DNA of 64,000 bases from Oceanispirochaeta sp. M1 (GTDB lineage: Bacteria > Spirochaetota > Spirochaetia > DSM-2461), in contig NZ_QQPQ01000021.1 in NCBI RefSeq assembly GCF_003346715.1, positions 36,036 through 100,035 of the forward strand, given 5' to 3'. The notes under the pieces are model-generated. The model ran no database searches, was not told the DNA's origin, and worked only from the letters and a program-made list of their open reading frames with translations. Numbering within the stretch: the stretch's first letter is position 1; each line of letters begins with the position of its first letter. Both the position numbers and the translations under genes were made by a program. Below are positions 8,433 through 16,957 of this stretch, in pieces.

Positions 8433-9007
8433 TTGAACAGTCGGATTTCCGCCGTTTCCAGATGATTCTGTGAGCGGTGATCTTTGGCAGCCACGTTTTT
8501 CGGCCATGTCAGAGCAATCTGAAGAATATCTCCATGGGAGATCAGGAGGATATCTTTTCCCTCAAACTGTTCCTCCATTCCGTTTATAAAAGAGATAAAC
8601 CGTGCTCTCACTTCATCCGGGCTTTCCACAGAGTTATGGTTATTTCCTCCGTCCAGAACATCCTTTTTCCACACTTTTTTATAGTTTGAATCACCGGACT
8701 TCTCATAATCTCCAAAATTTCTCTCTCTTAATGATGCTGTGAGAGTAGGGATTCCTGTCTGGAGTATTTCTGATACCAGAGATGCGGTCTCCATCGTTCG
8801 TAAAAAGTCCGAGCAGTAGATCAGAGTTTCTCCATCCAGACAGCTGGAAGATTCCAGGGATTCCCGGATCTGCTGTCTGCCTGTTTCGGATAGACCGTAG
8901 CTATTACATCCATTGGCGGGATCGCTGATAATAATACTCTTTTCATTGGCCAGACTCCGTCCATGTCTCATGAGATAGTATTTATTTTTTAGTGTGTCGG
9001 GAGTCAT
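8420..9007 (-). CDS. Histidine phosphatase superfamily protein (phosphoglycerate mutase-like)
   Basis: 195 residues. The catalytic RHG motif is near the N-terminus (LMRHGRSLANE, residues 13-23), and the second active-site histidine lies in LLISHGD near residue 158. The Y-C-S-D-F-L-R-T-M-E-T-A stretch is the usual middle motif. Such enzymes form a phosphohistidine while hydrolysing phosphate esters; substrates range from sugar phosphates to cofactors such as alpha-ribazole phosphate, and none can be chosen here. The gene is convergent with the NrpR-like gene and overlaps it by 13 bases. Confidence 0.85.
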   Translation of the reverse strand: MTPDTLKNKYYLMRHGRSLANEKSIIISDPANGCNSYGLSETGRQQIRESLESSSCLDGETLIYCSDFLRTMETASLVSEILQTGIPTLTASLRERNFGDYEKSGDSNYKKVWKKDVLDGGNNHNSVESPDEVRARFISFINGMEEQFEGKDILLISHGDILQIALTWPKNVAAKDHRSQNHLETAEIRLFNQKD

Positions 9008-9118
9008 ATTTTCCTTCCTGTTCTGGAACTTTTCACTGATATAACAATTATAAACAGCTTTTATCTTTAGCGGAATAGGCCTTGACTGATGAATGCGTAA
9101 TATTTAGTCTTAACTATA

Positions 9119-10234
9119 ATGAAATTAGCAATAACACATGACTGGCTGACTGTTCCAGGGGGCGCTGAAAAAGTCGTCAAACGCTGGTATGATATTTACC
9201 CTGATGCTCCTATTCACACCACGGTGTATGACCGCAAGAAAATCGGTCATATCTTTGACAGCAGCAGAGTCGTTCCCTCCTTTATGCAGAAGGTTCCTTT
9301 TTCAAAGAAACACTATACCAAGATGCTCAGTCTTATGCCCCGGGCCTTTGAGGAGTTTGACCTGTCTGAATACGATGTGGTGCTGTCATCCTCATCTTCC
9401 TGTGCCAAAGGGGTGATCACCACTCCTGATTCTGTTCATATTGCATACGTACATTCTCCCATGCGCTATGCATGGGATCTCTATCATGAATACTATGCCT
9501 CTTCGGGAGCTCTGGCCCGTTTTGTAATGCGTAGAACAATGCCCGGAGTAAGACAGTGGGATATGCTCTCCAGCCAGAGGGTGGATTATTTTATTGCCAA
9601 TTCCAACTTTGTCGCCCGGCGTATCAGAAAGTATTACCGCCGAGAAGCGGATGTAATCTTTCCTCCGGTAAATACTGAATTTTATACCCCCGGTGATCCC
9701 GGAAGGGCCGGAGAAGGGGAAGACTACTATATGATCATCTCCCGATTTGTCCCCTATAAAAAAATAGATCTTGCCATTGAAGCATGTAATGCCCTGAACA
9801 GGCGTCTTGTGATTATCGGAGGCGGTCCGGATGAACAGCGTCTGAAAGATATGGCGGGTCCCACAATCGAATTTAAAGGCTCTCTCAATGATGAAGAAGT
9901 CAGGGATAATTACAGGGGCTGCAAGGCTTTTCTTTTTCCTGCACTGGAAGATTTCGGAATTACTCCCGTGGAGGCACAGGCCTGCGGACGTCCCGTTATC
10001 GCCCTGAAGAAGGGAGGAGCCCTTGATACGGTTATTGCCGGAAAAACCGGTGTCTTTTTTGAAAAACAGGACAGCGAAAGTCTTACGGCAGCCATGACTG
10101 AACTTGAAGGTATGAGCTGGGATTCTGATTTTATCCGCAAACATGCCGAAGGCTTTTCCAATGAACGTTTCGACCGGGAAATTACCGATTATGTCGATGA
10201 AAAATGGACAGCCCGCTTAAAGGAAATAACTTGA
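9119..10234 (+). CDS. GT4-family glycosyltransferase
   Basis: 371 residues with the two-domain GT-B plan of family GT4. The N-terminus THDWLTVPGGAEKV has the glycine-rich acceptor loop. The C-terminal nucleotide-sugar domain has the E-x7-E signature (ALEDFGITPVEAQACG, near residue 285). The block YVHSPMRYAWDL is typical of GT4 enzymes often annotated as mannosyltransferases, which is a weak hint only. I see no clear ribosome binding site before the ATG; a TTGACT box at 9082 could be a promoter element. It is the first of three overlapping glycosyltransferase genes, likely for a surface polysaccharide or lipooligosaccharide built in the cytoplasm. Confidence 0.85.
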   Translation: MKLAITHDWLTVPGGAEKVVKRWYDIYPDAPIHTTVYDRKKIGHIFDSSRVVPSFMQKVPFSKKHYTKMLSLMPRAFEEFDLSEYDVVLSSSSSCAKGVITTPDSVHIAYVHSPMRYAWDLYHEYYASSGALARFVMRRTMPGVRQWDMLSSQRVDYFIANSNFVARRIRKYYRREADVIFPPVNTEFYTPGDPGRAGEGEDYYMIISRFVPYKKIDLAIEACNALNRRLVIIGGGPDEQRLKDMAGPTIEFKGSLNDEEVRDNYRGCKAFLFPALEDFGITPVEAQACGRPVIALKKGGALDTVIAGKTGVFFEKQDSESLTAAMTELEGMSWDSDFIRKHAEGFSNERFDREITDYVDEKWTARLKEIT

Positions 10235-11277
10235 AAATACTCTTTGTCTGCTCCGCCCGTGAATGGGGTGGGAATGAGAAGTGGTCAACCATGGCCATGA
10301 ATGAACTTGAGAAACAGGGACATAGTGTGAGCATCCTTTTAAGGAATCCCCTCCTTGGCAAAAAATTTGGAAAGCCCTGGCTTTTTGCTCCCTTTATTAC
10401 AGCCTTTGATCCTTTTACTTTCCTGATTACTTTTTTTATCCTTCTTTTTAAAAGGCCCGATGCCATAGTCAGCACTAAAAAGGCCGAGTATTTTGTGCTT
10501 GGTGTATTAAGCCGCCTTTTCCGTATCCGTCATATTCTCAGGCTGGGGATTGTCAGGGACCTGGACAGCGGCTGGCGCCGTTTTGTCTATACCCGTCTGA
10601 ATGAGGGAATTATAGTCAACGCTAAAAGAACCAAGGATAATTTTCTGAAATATGACTTTGTGGATCAGGATAGAATCAAACTGATCTATAACGGTATTCC
10701 CGAGATTAAGACCGGCAGTGTTCCCGAGAGAAAGGACAGCCGTCTGAATATTGTTTCAGTGGGAACTCTTACTCCCCGAAAGGGATTTCATCTTCTTTTT
10801 GATGCACTGGCTTCTCTGCCCGAGGATGTCCGGAAGGGTATCCGTCTCACCATTGTGGGCAGCGGACTTATGAAGGCCGAGCTTAATAAACAGATTAAAG
10901 ATCTTAAGCTGGAAGATTCTGTTGATATGGCCGGGTTTCAGAGTGATCCTGTCCCCTTTCTGCAGACAGCGGATATCTTTGCCCTGGTGTCTGAAAACGA
11001 AGGAATCTCCAATGCCCTGTTAGAGGGGATGATGCTGGGACTTCCGGTTCTTACGACATTATCGGGAGGAACCGAAGAGTTTCTGGTGGATAATAAAAAC
11101 GGATTTGCAGTGGAACGAGAGGCGGTTGCCATAGCCAGGCGTATGGAAGAACTCTATGGGCGCAGAGCCGAACTTCCTGCCATAGGTGCTGCCGGAACTG
11201 AGACAGTAAAAGAGTTTTTCTCCCTAAGCCGTATGGGTCGTGAAGTGGAAGCCTTTCTGGAGACTCCCCGTGACTGA
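10231..11277 (+). CDS. GT4-family glycosyltransferase
   Basis: About 348 residues. I prefer the TTG at 10231, because it follows an AAAGGA site by 6 bases, overlaps the upstream stop as TTGA, and puts the first strand (LKILFVCSAREWGG) at the N-terminus as in relatives. The ATG at 10204 would add nine residues. The acceptor-side glycine loop (EWGGNEKW) and the C-terminal donor motif (ENEGISNALLEGMMLG, with the GT4 E-x7-E glutamates) are present. A hydrophobic stretch around residues 55-75 suggests membrane association. Translational coupling to the upstream glycosyltransferase points to successive steps of one glycan. Confidence 0.85.
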   Translation: MKILFVCSAREWGGNEKWSTMAMNELEKQGHSVSILLRNPLLGKKFGKPWLFAPFITAFDPFTFLITFFILLFKRPDAIVSTKKAEYFVLGVLSRLFRIRHILRLGIVRDLDSGWRRFVYTRLNEGIIVNAKRTKDNFLKYDFVDQDRIKLIYNGIPEIKTGSVPERKDSRLNIVSVGTLTPRKGFHLLFDALASLPEDVRKGIRLTIVGSGLMKAELNKQIKDLKLEDSVDMAGFQSDPVPFLQTADIFALVSENEGISNALLEGMMLGLPVLTTLSGGTEEFLVDNKNGFAVEREAVAIARRMEELYGRRAELPAIGAAGTETVKEFFSLSRMGREVEAFLETPRD

Positions 11278-12469
11278 ACATTCGGGCACCGGGGAACAAT
11301 CGGGTGCTGGGGAACATAAAAAGATCCTTCACCTTTTTCCCGAGTTTAAACGAGGGGGAGCGCAGATCAATGTTCTCCGTTTTATCAATGCCAGTCTTGA
11401 TGATTTTGAGCATCATGTGGCTGCAGCTCCCCAGGATAAAACCCTTGAGGCTGAATATGATGCTTCAGGGACAGTTGTTCATCCCATAGATATGACCTCT
11501 GTAAAACTGAGGAGTATCCGTGCCCTTGTAAAACTGATCAAAGAGCTGAAACCCGACATTGTTCATGTGAACGGAAAGGGTGCAGCCTTTTATGGATTTA
11601 TTTCATCTTTCTTTACGGTCTTTCAGGTTCCGGGACGCCGTTCTCCTGAAAGTCGTTCCTACCGTATGTTTCATACCATGCGGGGGTTCCATATCAAATA
11701 TTCAGGTATGAAGCTTAAGGCTTATCTTGCGTTTGAACGTGCAGTTGCCCGAAGGATGGATGGAACCGTACTGGTTTCTCCTTCTGAGAAGGAGCTGCTT
11801 AATACTAAAATCCCGGGTCTGGATCAGAGCCGCCTTTTTCTGATACCCAACGGCATCAATATTAACGATGCAGAGCTGCCCGCAGATATCTCCCGCTGTC
11901 TTGAGTCTTATTCAAAGAATATAGTCACCCTTTCCCGTCTCTCTCATCAGAAAGACCTGATCACCATGGTGGATGCCTTTGATCTTTTTGCCGGTGATAT
12001 AGGGGATGCAGCCCTCCATGTGATGGGCGGCGAGACTCCTCAGGACAGGGAATATGCCGGGACTGTGCGGAGGCGTATAGAACAGTCTCCCTATAAGGAG
12101 AGGATCTTTCTATGGGGTTCAGTAAAGGATGCGGGCAGTCTTCTCCGCTACTTTGACCTTTACTGGAGCACTGCGCTGTTTGAGGGGCTCCCTACTGCTG
12201 TTGTGGAAGCGGCTCTCTGCCGTATTCCCATAGTAGGAACTGATTGTGTGGGCAATAAAGACCTTATCATTCCCGGAAAAACAGGTATACTCACTTCCCC
12301 CGGGGATGCTTCTGATAATGCAGAAGGAATTCGGGAAGCTGTTACTTTGCTTGAGAAAGGAAAATTCGTATCGTTTGTGGATGAGGCTGAAAGAATCTGC
12401 CTGGAATTTTCACCTGAAAATAATGTATTGAAAATAAAGGAAATGTATCGGTCTGTTTCTGAAGACTGA
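11270..12469 (+). CDS. GT4-family glycosyltransferase
   Basis: About 399 residues from the GTG at 11270, which has GGAG 7 bases upstream and overlaps the previous gene by eight bases; the ATG at 11240 is less likely. The N-terminal tail contains a short internal duplication (SGTGEQ / SGAGEH) before the first GT-B strand ILHLFPEFKRGGAQ. The donor-side motif LFEGLPTAVVEAALC, with the conserved glutamate pair, is near residue 310. It completes the trio of GT4 enzymes; the Wzi-like outer-membrane gene follows 61 bp downstream. Confidence 0.85.
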   Translation: MTEHSGTGEQSGAGEHKKILHLFPEFKRGGAQINVLRFINASLDDFEHHVAAAPQDKTLEAEYDASGTVVHPIDMTSVKLRSIRALVKLIKELKPDIVHVNGKGAAFYGFISSFFTVFQVPGRRSPESRSYRMFHTMRGFHIKYSGMKLKAYLAFERAVARRMDGTVLVSPSEKELLNTKIPGLDQSRLFLIPNGININDAELPADISRCLESYSKNIVTLSRLSHQKDLITMVDAFDLFAGDIGDAALHVMGGETPQDREYAGTVRRRIEQSPYKERIFLWGSVKDAGSLLRYFDLYWSTALFEGLPTAVVEAALCRIPIVGTDCVGNKDLIIPGKTGILTSPGDASDNAEGIREAVTLLEKGKFVSFVDEAERICLEFSPENNVLKIKEMYRSVSED

Positions 12470-12530
12470 CAATTCTTTGACTGTTAATTGTTTGTATATG
12501 TAAAGGCCCTTTGGCCATTGGAGAACTACT

Positions 12531-14393
12531 ATGAAAAAATCTATCCTTGTGATGCTCGCATTACTACTTACTCTGACCGCAGGTCTCTCTGCGCAGAGCC
12601 ACAATGCGGTGCCCCTGAGAGATACCGCATTATATAATTTCCTTGAACAGGCCGAGATGAAAGGATACACGGGACAGCAGAGAGCCGTCCGTCCCTATCC
12701 CCGCTCTCTGGTTGTTTCTCTCCTGGAGGATGTTAAGAAATATCAGCCTAAGATGAGCCCTGCTGAAAAAGGGGTCTTTCTGGATTTCTATGATAAATAT
12801 GTTGTGGATGAAGACCGGAAATTTCTTAAAGACGGTGATATAAGAGTTGAAGGTGAAATATTTACCCTGAGAGGGGAAGTTGATGCCGAAATGCATGCTC
12901 AGGCAAAACTGAATGATATCACAGCTTCAGGGGGCGAGGTTATTGCAGCGGTCCGCTTAAAAGGTGATCTCGGCAGTTCTGTTTCCTGGGGACTGGATCT
13001 TGAAGGCGGCGCCTATGCGGCGGATGAATATGATAAGGATACAAGTTACGGTCCCACTGCCTGGGCACCCTATACTTATACAAAACAATGGGACGGAGGT
13101 ATCCACCCCATTGATGGGCTGAATTACTTTGCAGCCATGCCTGACGGTCTTGCTTTTGGATATGCATATGATGCCGAAATAGCGGCCTCTTTCTGGGACA
13201 ATGCTGTGGATCTCCGCTTCGGACGTCTCAGACGTGACTGGGGTATGGGAGAGGGAAATCTCTTTCTCAGCAGCACAGCCCGCCCCTTTATGGGTTTTGA
13301 GGGATCTATTAATCCCTGGAAGTGGTTTAACCTCTCTTTCCTCACAGGAACATTGGAATATGGGGAAAGCTATAGAAATGTTGATGATTACAATATAAAG
13401 GGAACCTCACGGACTCAGCAGAATATGTTCTCAATCCTTCAGCTTGAAGTGATGCCCACGGACTGGTTGTATCTCGCTTTTTCAGACAGCGGTGTCTATA
13501 TGAAACGTCCTGAGCTGGGATATCTTCATCCTCTCTACAGTCAGTTCTCCTATCAGAACAATGTGGGAGACTTTGATAACATGGCCATGGGTGGAACCAT
13601 TGCTCTAAAGAAAGCCGGATGGGGAAAGGTTTACTTTTCTGCCTTTCTGGATGAAGCACGCTTCAATCATCCCGATTTTTTTGGAAACTATGCCAATATG
13701 TACAGCTATCAGACCGGAGTTGAAGTACCCGTCCCCGGACTTCCCTGGACCACAGCTTTACTGCAGTACACAAAGATTGAACCCTTTACCTATACCCATT
13801 ACACAGTTAACAGTTCTCCCTGGTATAACGGATTGGATATGGAGACTGACTATCTGAACAATGGGGAATCCCTTGGATACAGCCTTGAACCCAACTCCGA
13901 CGAGCTTATGCTGAAGCTCAAGTCTCAGCCCAAAAAGGGATTTACCGCAGAGTTTGGTTACAGGATGGTTCGCCATGGAACAAATGCGGGGAGTTATTAC
14001 GATGCCTGGGGCAGCGGTGGATATCTGCAGGATGATGCCGGGAACTATATTGATGAAGATGGAAATCCTGTAACAAATCCAAATCCAGATGATCCTGATT
14101 TTAATGGTGTCGCCCTGACTCCCGACAACGACCCCAACGGCGCCTACGGCCAGGAGGGCAGCAAGGATTTCCTCAAGGACGCAGTCTACGAATGGTTTCA
14201 TATCTTCAGTCTGGGCGGAAGCTGGGATCTCACCAGCAGCGGAACACCCATCGCCTTCGGAGCAAACTATGATTATGTACTGAAGTACTACTCAGACTAT
14301 AAGAACACAGGAAACTTCAAGGCCGTTAATTCAGGATCTTTCCTGAATGAAAACAACCACCTCCTGTCTCTGACAATGACAATTTATCCTTGA
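12531..14393 (+). CDS. Outer-membrane beta-barrel protein, capsule assembly Wzi-like
   Basis: 620 residues with a signal peptide (cleavage after GLSAQ, residue ~22) and a GGAG ribosome binding site. After an N-terminal helical segment (about 25-95) the sequence alternates polar and aromatic residues like a porin-type barrel to the last strand (LLSLTMTIYP). The block FGRLRRDWGMGEGNLF followed by ARPFMGFEG resembles the Wzi/capsule-assembly barrel family. In enterobacteria Wzi anchors capsule at the outer membrane; here the three upstream glycosyltransferases support a surface-polysaccharide role, but the assignment is by similarity of a few blocks. A predicted loop near residues 510-550 is rich in Asp, Asn and Pro, and its coding sequence is conspicuously GC-rich. 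Confidence 0.65.
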   Translation: MKKSILVMLALLLTLTAGLSAQSHNAVPLRDTALYNFLEQAEMKGYTGQQRAVRPYPRSLVVSLLEDVKKYQPKMSPAEKGVFLDFYDKYVVDEDRKFLKDGDIRVEGEIFTLRGEVDAEMHAQAKLNDITASGGEVIAAVRLKGDLGSSVSWGLDLEGGAYAADEYDKDTSYGPTAWAPYTYTKQWDGGIHPIDGLNYFAAMPDGLAFGYAYDAEIAASFWDNAVDLRFGRLRRDWGMGEGNLFLSSTARPFMGFEGSINPWKWFNLSFLTGTLEYGESYRNVDDYNIKGTSRTQQNMFSILQLEVMPTDWLYLAFSDSGVYMKRPELGYLHPLYSQFSYQNNVGDFDNMAMGGTIALKKAGWGKVYFSAFLDEARFNHPDFFGNYANMYSYQTGVEVPVPGLPWTTALLQYTKIEPFTYTHYTVNSSPWYNGLDMETDYLNNGESLGYSLEPNSDELMLKLKSQPKKGFTAEFGYRMVRHGTNAGSYYDAWGSGGYLQDDAGNYIDEDGNPVTNPNPDDPDFNGVALTPDNDPNGAYGQEGSKDFLKDAVYEWFHIFSLGGSWDLTSSGTPIAFGANYDYVLKYYSDYKNTGNFKAVNSGSFLNENNHLLSLTMTIYP

Positions 14394-14411
14394 TCACACC
14401 GTGAACTCAAT

Positions 14412-14969
14412 ATGAAAATGAATAAGTTATACTGGATAATTCTATTACTACTCTTTATAGGAGGCCTGACATTTTGTGAGGATCAGGAGATAGGATGGGT
14501 CATCAGTCCTGAATTGCGTTTTACCACTCTTGATGAGCAAAAATTAACAATGGTGGGAGGACAAATCGGATTAGTTCTTGATCAATGGATATTTGGAGCC
14601 GCCTTCTATTATGGGACATCAGACATAGTAAGTTTAGTTGATGTCAGTAGTGAAGATAATGGAAATTACAGCTTCGCCTTTCCCCGAAACTTGATATATG
14701 GAGGAGGGGTTGTTGGGCGTAGTTTTTTTGCCCGTAGTTTTGTTCAACCCTATCTGGGCTTATTAGCAGGAGGGGGAGGGTCTATGGTCGCAAATAGAGG
14801 CGATGGAATCTTCATTGTAGAACCGCAGCTCGGAGCAGATATTATAATCTCCAAGGTTCGAATTTCCGGAGTCGTCTCTTATCGATTCAGTTTCTTTTCT
14901 GACTGGTTTCCAACATCCTGGGTCTCTGGATGGAATTACGGAATTATCTTAAAAATTTACAGTCATTAA
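14412..14969 (+). CDS. Small outer-membrane beta-barrel-like protein
   Basis: 185 residues with a signal peptide (residues 1-21, MKMNKLYWIILLLLF). The mature part has regular beta-hairpin spacing and glycine-rich turns like an 8-stranded outer-membrane barrel (for example YGGGVVGRSFFARSF and LLAGGGG). No specific family is recognised. It starts 18 bp after the Wzi-like gene. Its codons are clearly more A/T-rich than those of the genes before it, hinting at separate ancestry. Confidence 0.6.
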   Translation: MKMNKLYWIILLLLFIGGLTFCEDQEIGWVISPELRFTTLDEQKLTMVGGQIGLVLDQWIFGAAFYYGTSDIVSLVDVSSEDNGNYSFAFPRNLIYGGGVVGRSFFARSFVQPYLGLLAGGGGSMVANRGDGIFIVEPQLGADIIISKVRISGVVSYRFSFFSDWFPTSWVSGWNYGIILKIYSH

Positions 14970-15057
14970 TTATAAAATAAAAAATAACTATATACAATTG
15001 GTTGCTTTTATAAAATTATGGTTTATTATTATAATATCATATTCTAAGGAGTTTCTA

Positions 15058-15852
15058 ATGAAAAAAGCGTTACTAATTTTCCTTTCTGTTTTATTTGTAT
15101 TCTCATTTATGGCTTGCGATGACAGCCCAATGGAAGTTTCCATTGAGGATTGGAATGCCGATCAACAGTTTAATTATGCTTTAGAAGGTAAGACCTTCGC
15201 AACTTCTGAACCTTTTGTAATTGTGAAAACGAATACGAATACAGCAACAAGTGATTCAGTCACGAGGACTTCTCTTGTAGATCAGAATGTGTCTGCCATT
15301 TATAGCGAGCTGACTGATAATGCCGGTACATTTTCAATGTCTTATTCTTTGACTTTCACATCTGCATTTGATGTGGCCTATGTTGATACGGCAACCATTG
15401 GTTATTCAATTGCTAGGATTAATGCACATGAGAGTGGTGGAAATGATTGGTTTGATGATGAGGCTTGGGAATATGTCATTGGTGATTTCGCCACTGCAAG
15501 TGTTGGATTTGCTGGTAAAACACTCAGATCCGTATCTGTTTCAGGAACCTATAAGAAAATTGAAAAACAGAATGGAGTTAATTATTATGATATAATTATA
15601 ACCTCTTATAATGAGAATACTCCTGATAACAATGTAGCTGATGGTACTACTAAGTCTGGAACATATCCTGCTACAGTTACTGGATCGACCTATACAGAGG
15701 CTGTTAATGACTGGACAATGAAAGTGTCACCAGGTGATAAATACAGCCTAATTACAAGTGCAGATGGAGTTGATTATCTTGAAATGGAATTTTCAGATAT
15801 TGGTTTTAAGGATGAGTGGAGAACTTATGATGTAATGTACACTGCACCATAA
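15058..15852 (+). CDS. Lipoprotein of unknown function
   Basis: 264 residues from the ATG at 15058, preceded by AAGGAG at 6-base spacing; the frame is open further upstream but the signal peptide fixes this start. The signal peptide ends FSFMAC with the acylated cysteine at residue 20, followed by DD. The mature protein is rich in Thr, Ser and Asp and beta-predicted. No family is recognised. Like the preceding barrel gene it is AT-rich; the two may form a lipoprotein/barrel pair. A terminator follows 26 bp downstream. Confidence 0.65.
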   Translation: MKKALLIFLSVLFVFSFMACDDSPMEVSIEDWNADQQFNYALEGKTFATSEPFVIVKTNTNTATSDSVTRTSLVDQNVSAIYSELTDNAGTFSMSYSLTFTSAFDVAYVDTATIGYSIARINAHESGGNDWFDDEAWEYVIGDFATASVGFAGKTLRSVSVSGTYKKIEKQNGVNYYDIIITSYNENTPDNNVADGTTKSGTYPATVTGSTYTEAVNDWTMKVSPGDKYSLITSADGVDYLEMEFSDIGFKDEWRTYDVMYTAP

Positions 15853-15878
15853 TTTTCTTTGATAGCTATGAGTATTTG

Positions 15879-15908
15879 AGGTTGTCCTTTCTGGGACAAC
15901 CTTTTTTT
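15879..15908 (+). terminator. Rho-independent terminator
   Basis: A perfect 9-bp stem (AGGTTGTCC at 15879-15887 with GGACAACCT at 15894-15902) with a 6-base loop runs straight into seven consecutive T residues. It ends the plus-strand surface-polysaccharide block; the next genes are on the minus strand. Confidence 0.9.
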
Positions 15909-15923
15909 CGTCTCTTTTCATAT

Positions 15924-16949
15924 TCAGATTATCTCTCTATATCTTTTATACCAGCTGGCAAACTTCTCGATTCCCTCTTCCAAAGTAACCTTTGGAGTGT
16001 AGCCTGTAAGGGCCTCAAGCTGTGACGTATCCGCCCAGGTCATGGGAACGTCACCGTCCTGCATGGGAAGGAACTCCTTTTTGGCTTCCATACCGAGATT
16101 CTTCTCAATAATCTTGATGAACTCCAGGAGGTCCACGGGGGAACCGTGCCCGATATTGAGAATCCTTGCGGGTACCCTGTCTTTACCAGCCGACATGGGC
16201 TTCTCTACCAGGCGGGATATGCTTTCGGTGATATCTTCTACAAATGTGAAATCCCGCTTCATATCTCCGTTGTTGAAAACCTGAATGCTCTGACCGGCGA
16301 TAATCTTCTCTGCAAATGAGAAGTAGGCCATGTCGGGACGTCCCCAGGGGCCGTATACAGTGAAGAAACGGAGACCCGTACAGGGCAGTCCATAGAGGTG
16401 GCTGTAGGAGTGGGCCAGAACTTCGTTGGATCTTTTTGTTGCCGCATAGAGGCTGATGGGTTCTGTTACAGGATCATCTTCATGAAAAGGAACTTTCTTA
16501 TTGGCACCGTATACCGATGAGGATGAGGCATAAAGCAGATGTTCAATTTTGTTGTGACGGCAGCATTCAAGAATATTCATAAAACCCTGGAGGTTGCTGT
16601 CCACATAGCTCTGGGGGTTTTCGATGCTGTAGCGAACTCCCGCCTGTGCTCCCAGGTGAATTACCTGGGTAAAATGATGCTCCTTAAAGAGAGCCTTCAT
16701 GTTTTCTGTGTCTTTAAGATCTGCTTTATAGAAGAGCCAGCCCCTGTCATTGCTTATGGCTTTCATCTCCGGAGTCTTTTCATCCACCTGAAATCCCCGT
16801 TCTCCCAGACGTCCATACTTGAGGGCAGGATCATAATAGGAGTTCAGGTTATCTGTCAGGACCAGTTTGTCACAGTCTTTAAAGTAGGGGTGTCCCGAGA
16901 GATGGAATCCCACAAATCCGGCACCGCCGGTGATAAGTATATTTTTCAT
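15924..16949 (-). CDS. NAD-dependent epimerase, UDP-glucuronate 4-epimerase type
   Basis: 341 residues of the short-chain dehydrogenase/epimerase family. The NAD-binding motif GGAGFVG is at residues 8-14 and the catalytic YAATK is in the middle. The blocks LTDNLNSYYDPALK and LRFFTVYGPWGRPDMA are typical of the UDP-glucuronate/UDP-galacturonate 4-epimerase branch (CapI-like). It would supply UDP-galacturonate in the cytoplasm for a surface glycan. It follows the polyprenyl-phosphate sugar transferase with an 8-bp gap on the same strand. Confidence 0.85.
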   Translation of the reverse strand: MKNILITGGAGFVGFHLSGHPYFKDCDKLVLTDNLNSYYDPALKYGRLGERGFQVDEKTPEMKAISNDRGWLFYKADLKDTENMKALFKEHHFTQVIHLGAQAGVRYSIENPQSYVDSNLQGFMNILECCRHNKIEHLLYASSSSVYGANKKVPFHEDDPVTEPISLYAATKRSNEVLAHSYSHLYGLPCTGLRFFTVYGPWGRPDMAYFSFAEKIIAGQSIQVFNNGDMKRDFTFVEDITESISRLVEKPMSAGKDRVPARILNIGHGSPVDLLEFIKIIEKNLGMEAKKEFLPMQDGDVPMTWADTSQLEALTGYTPKVTLEEGIEKFASWYKRYREII

Positions 16950-16957
16950 ATTTTCCT

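Noticed and set aside
9392..10144. 250-codon minus-strand open frame
   Set aside because: Shadow of the first GT4 gene; no ribosome binding site or domain.
11278..11318. Two short SG(T/A)GE(Q/H) repeats at the start of the third glycosyltransferase
   Set aside because: A single imperfect duplication of about 15 bases in a flexible tail; not a repeat array.
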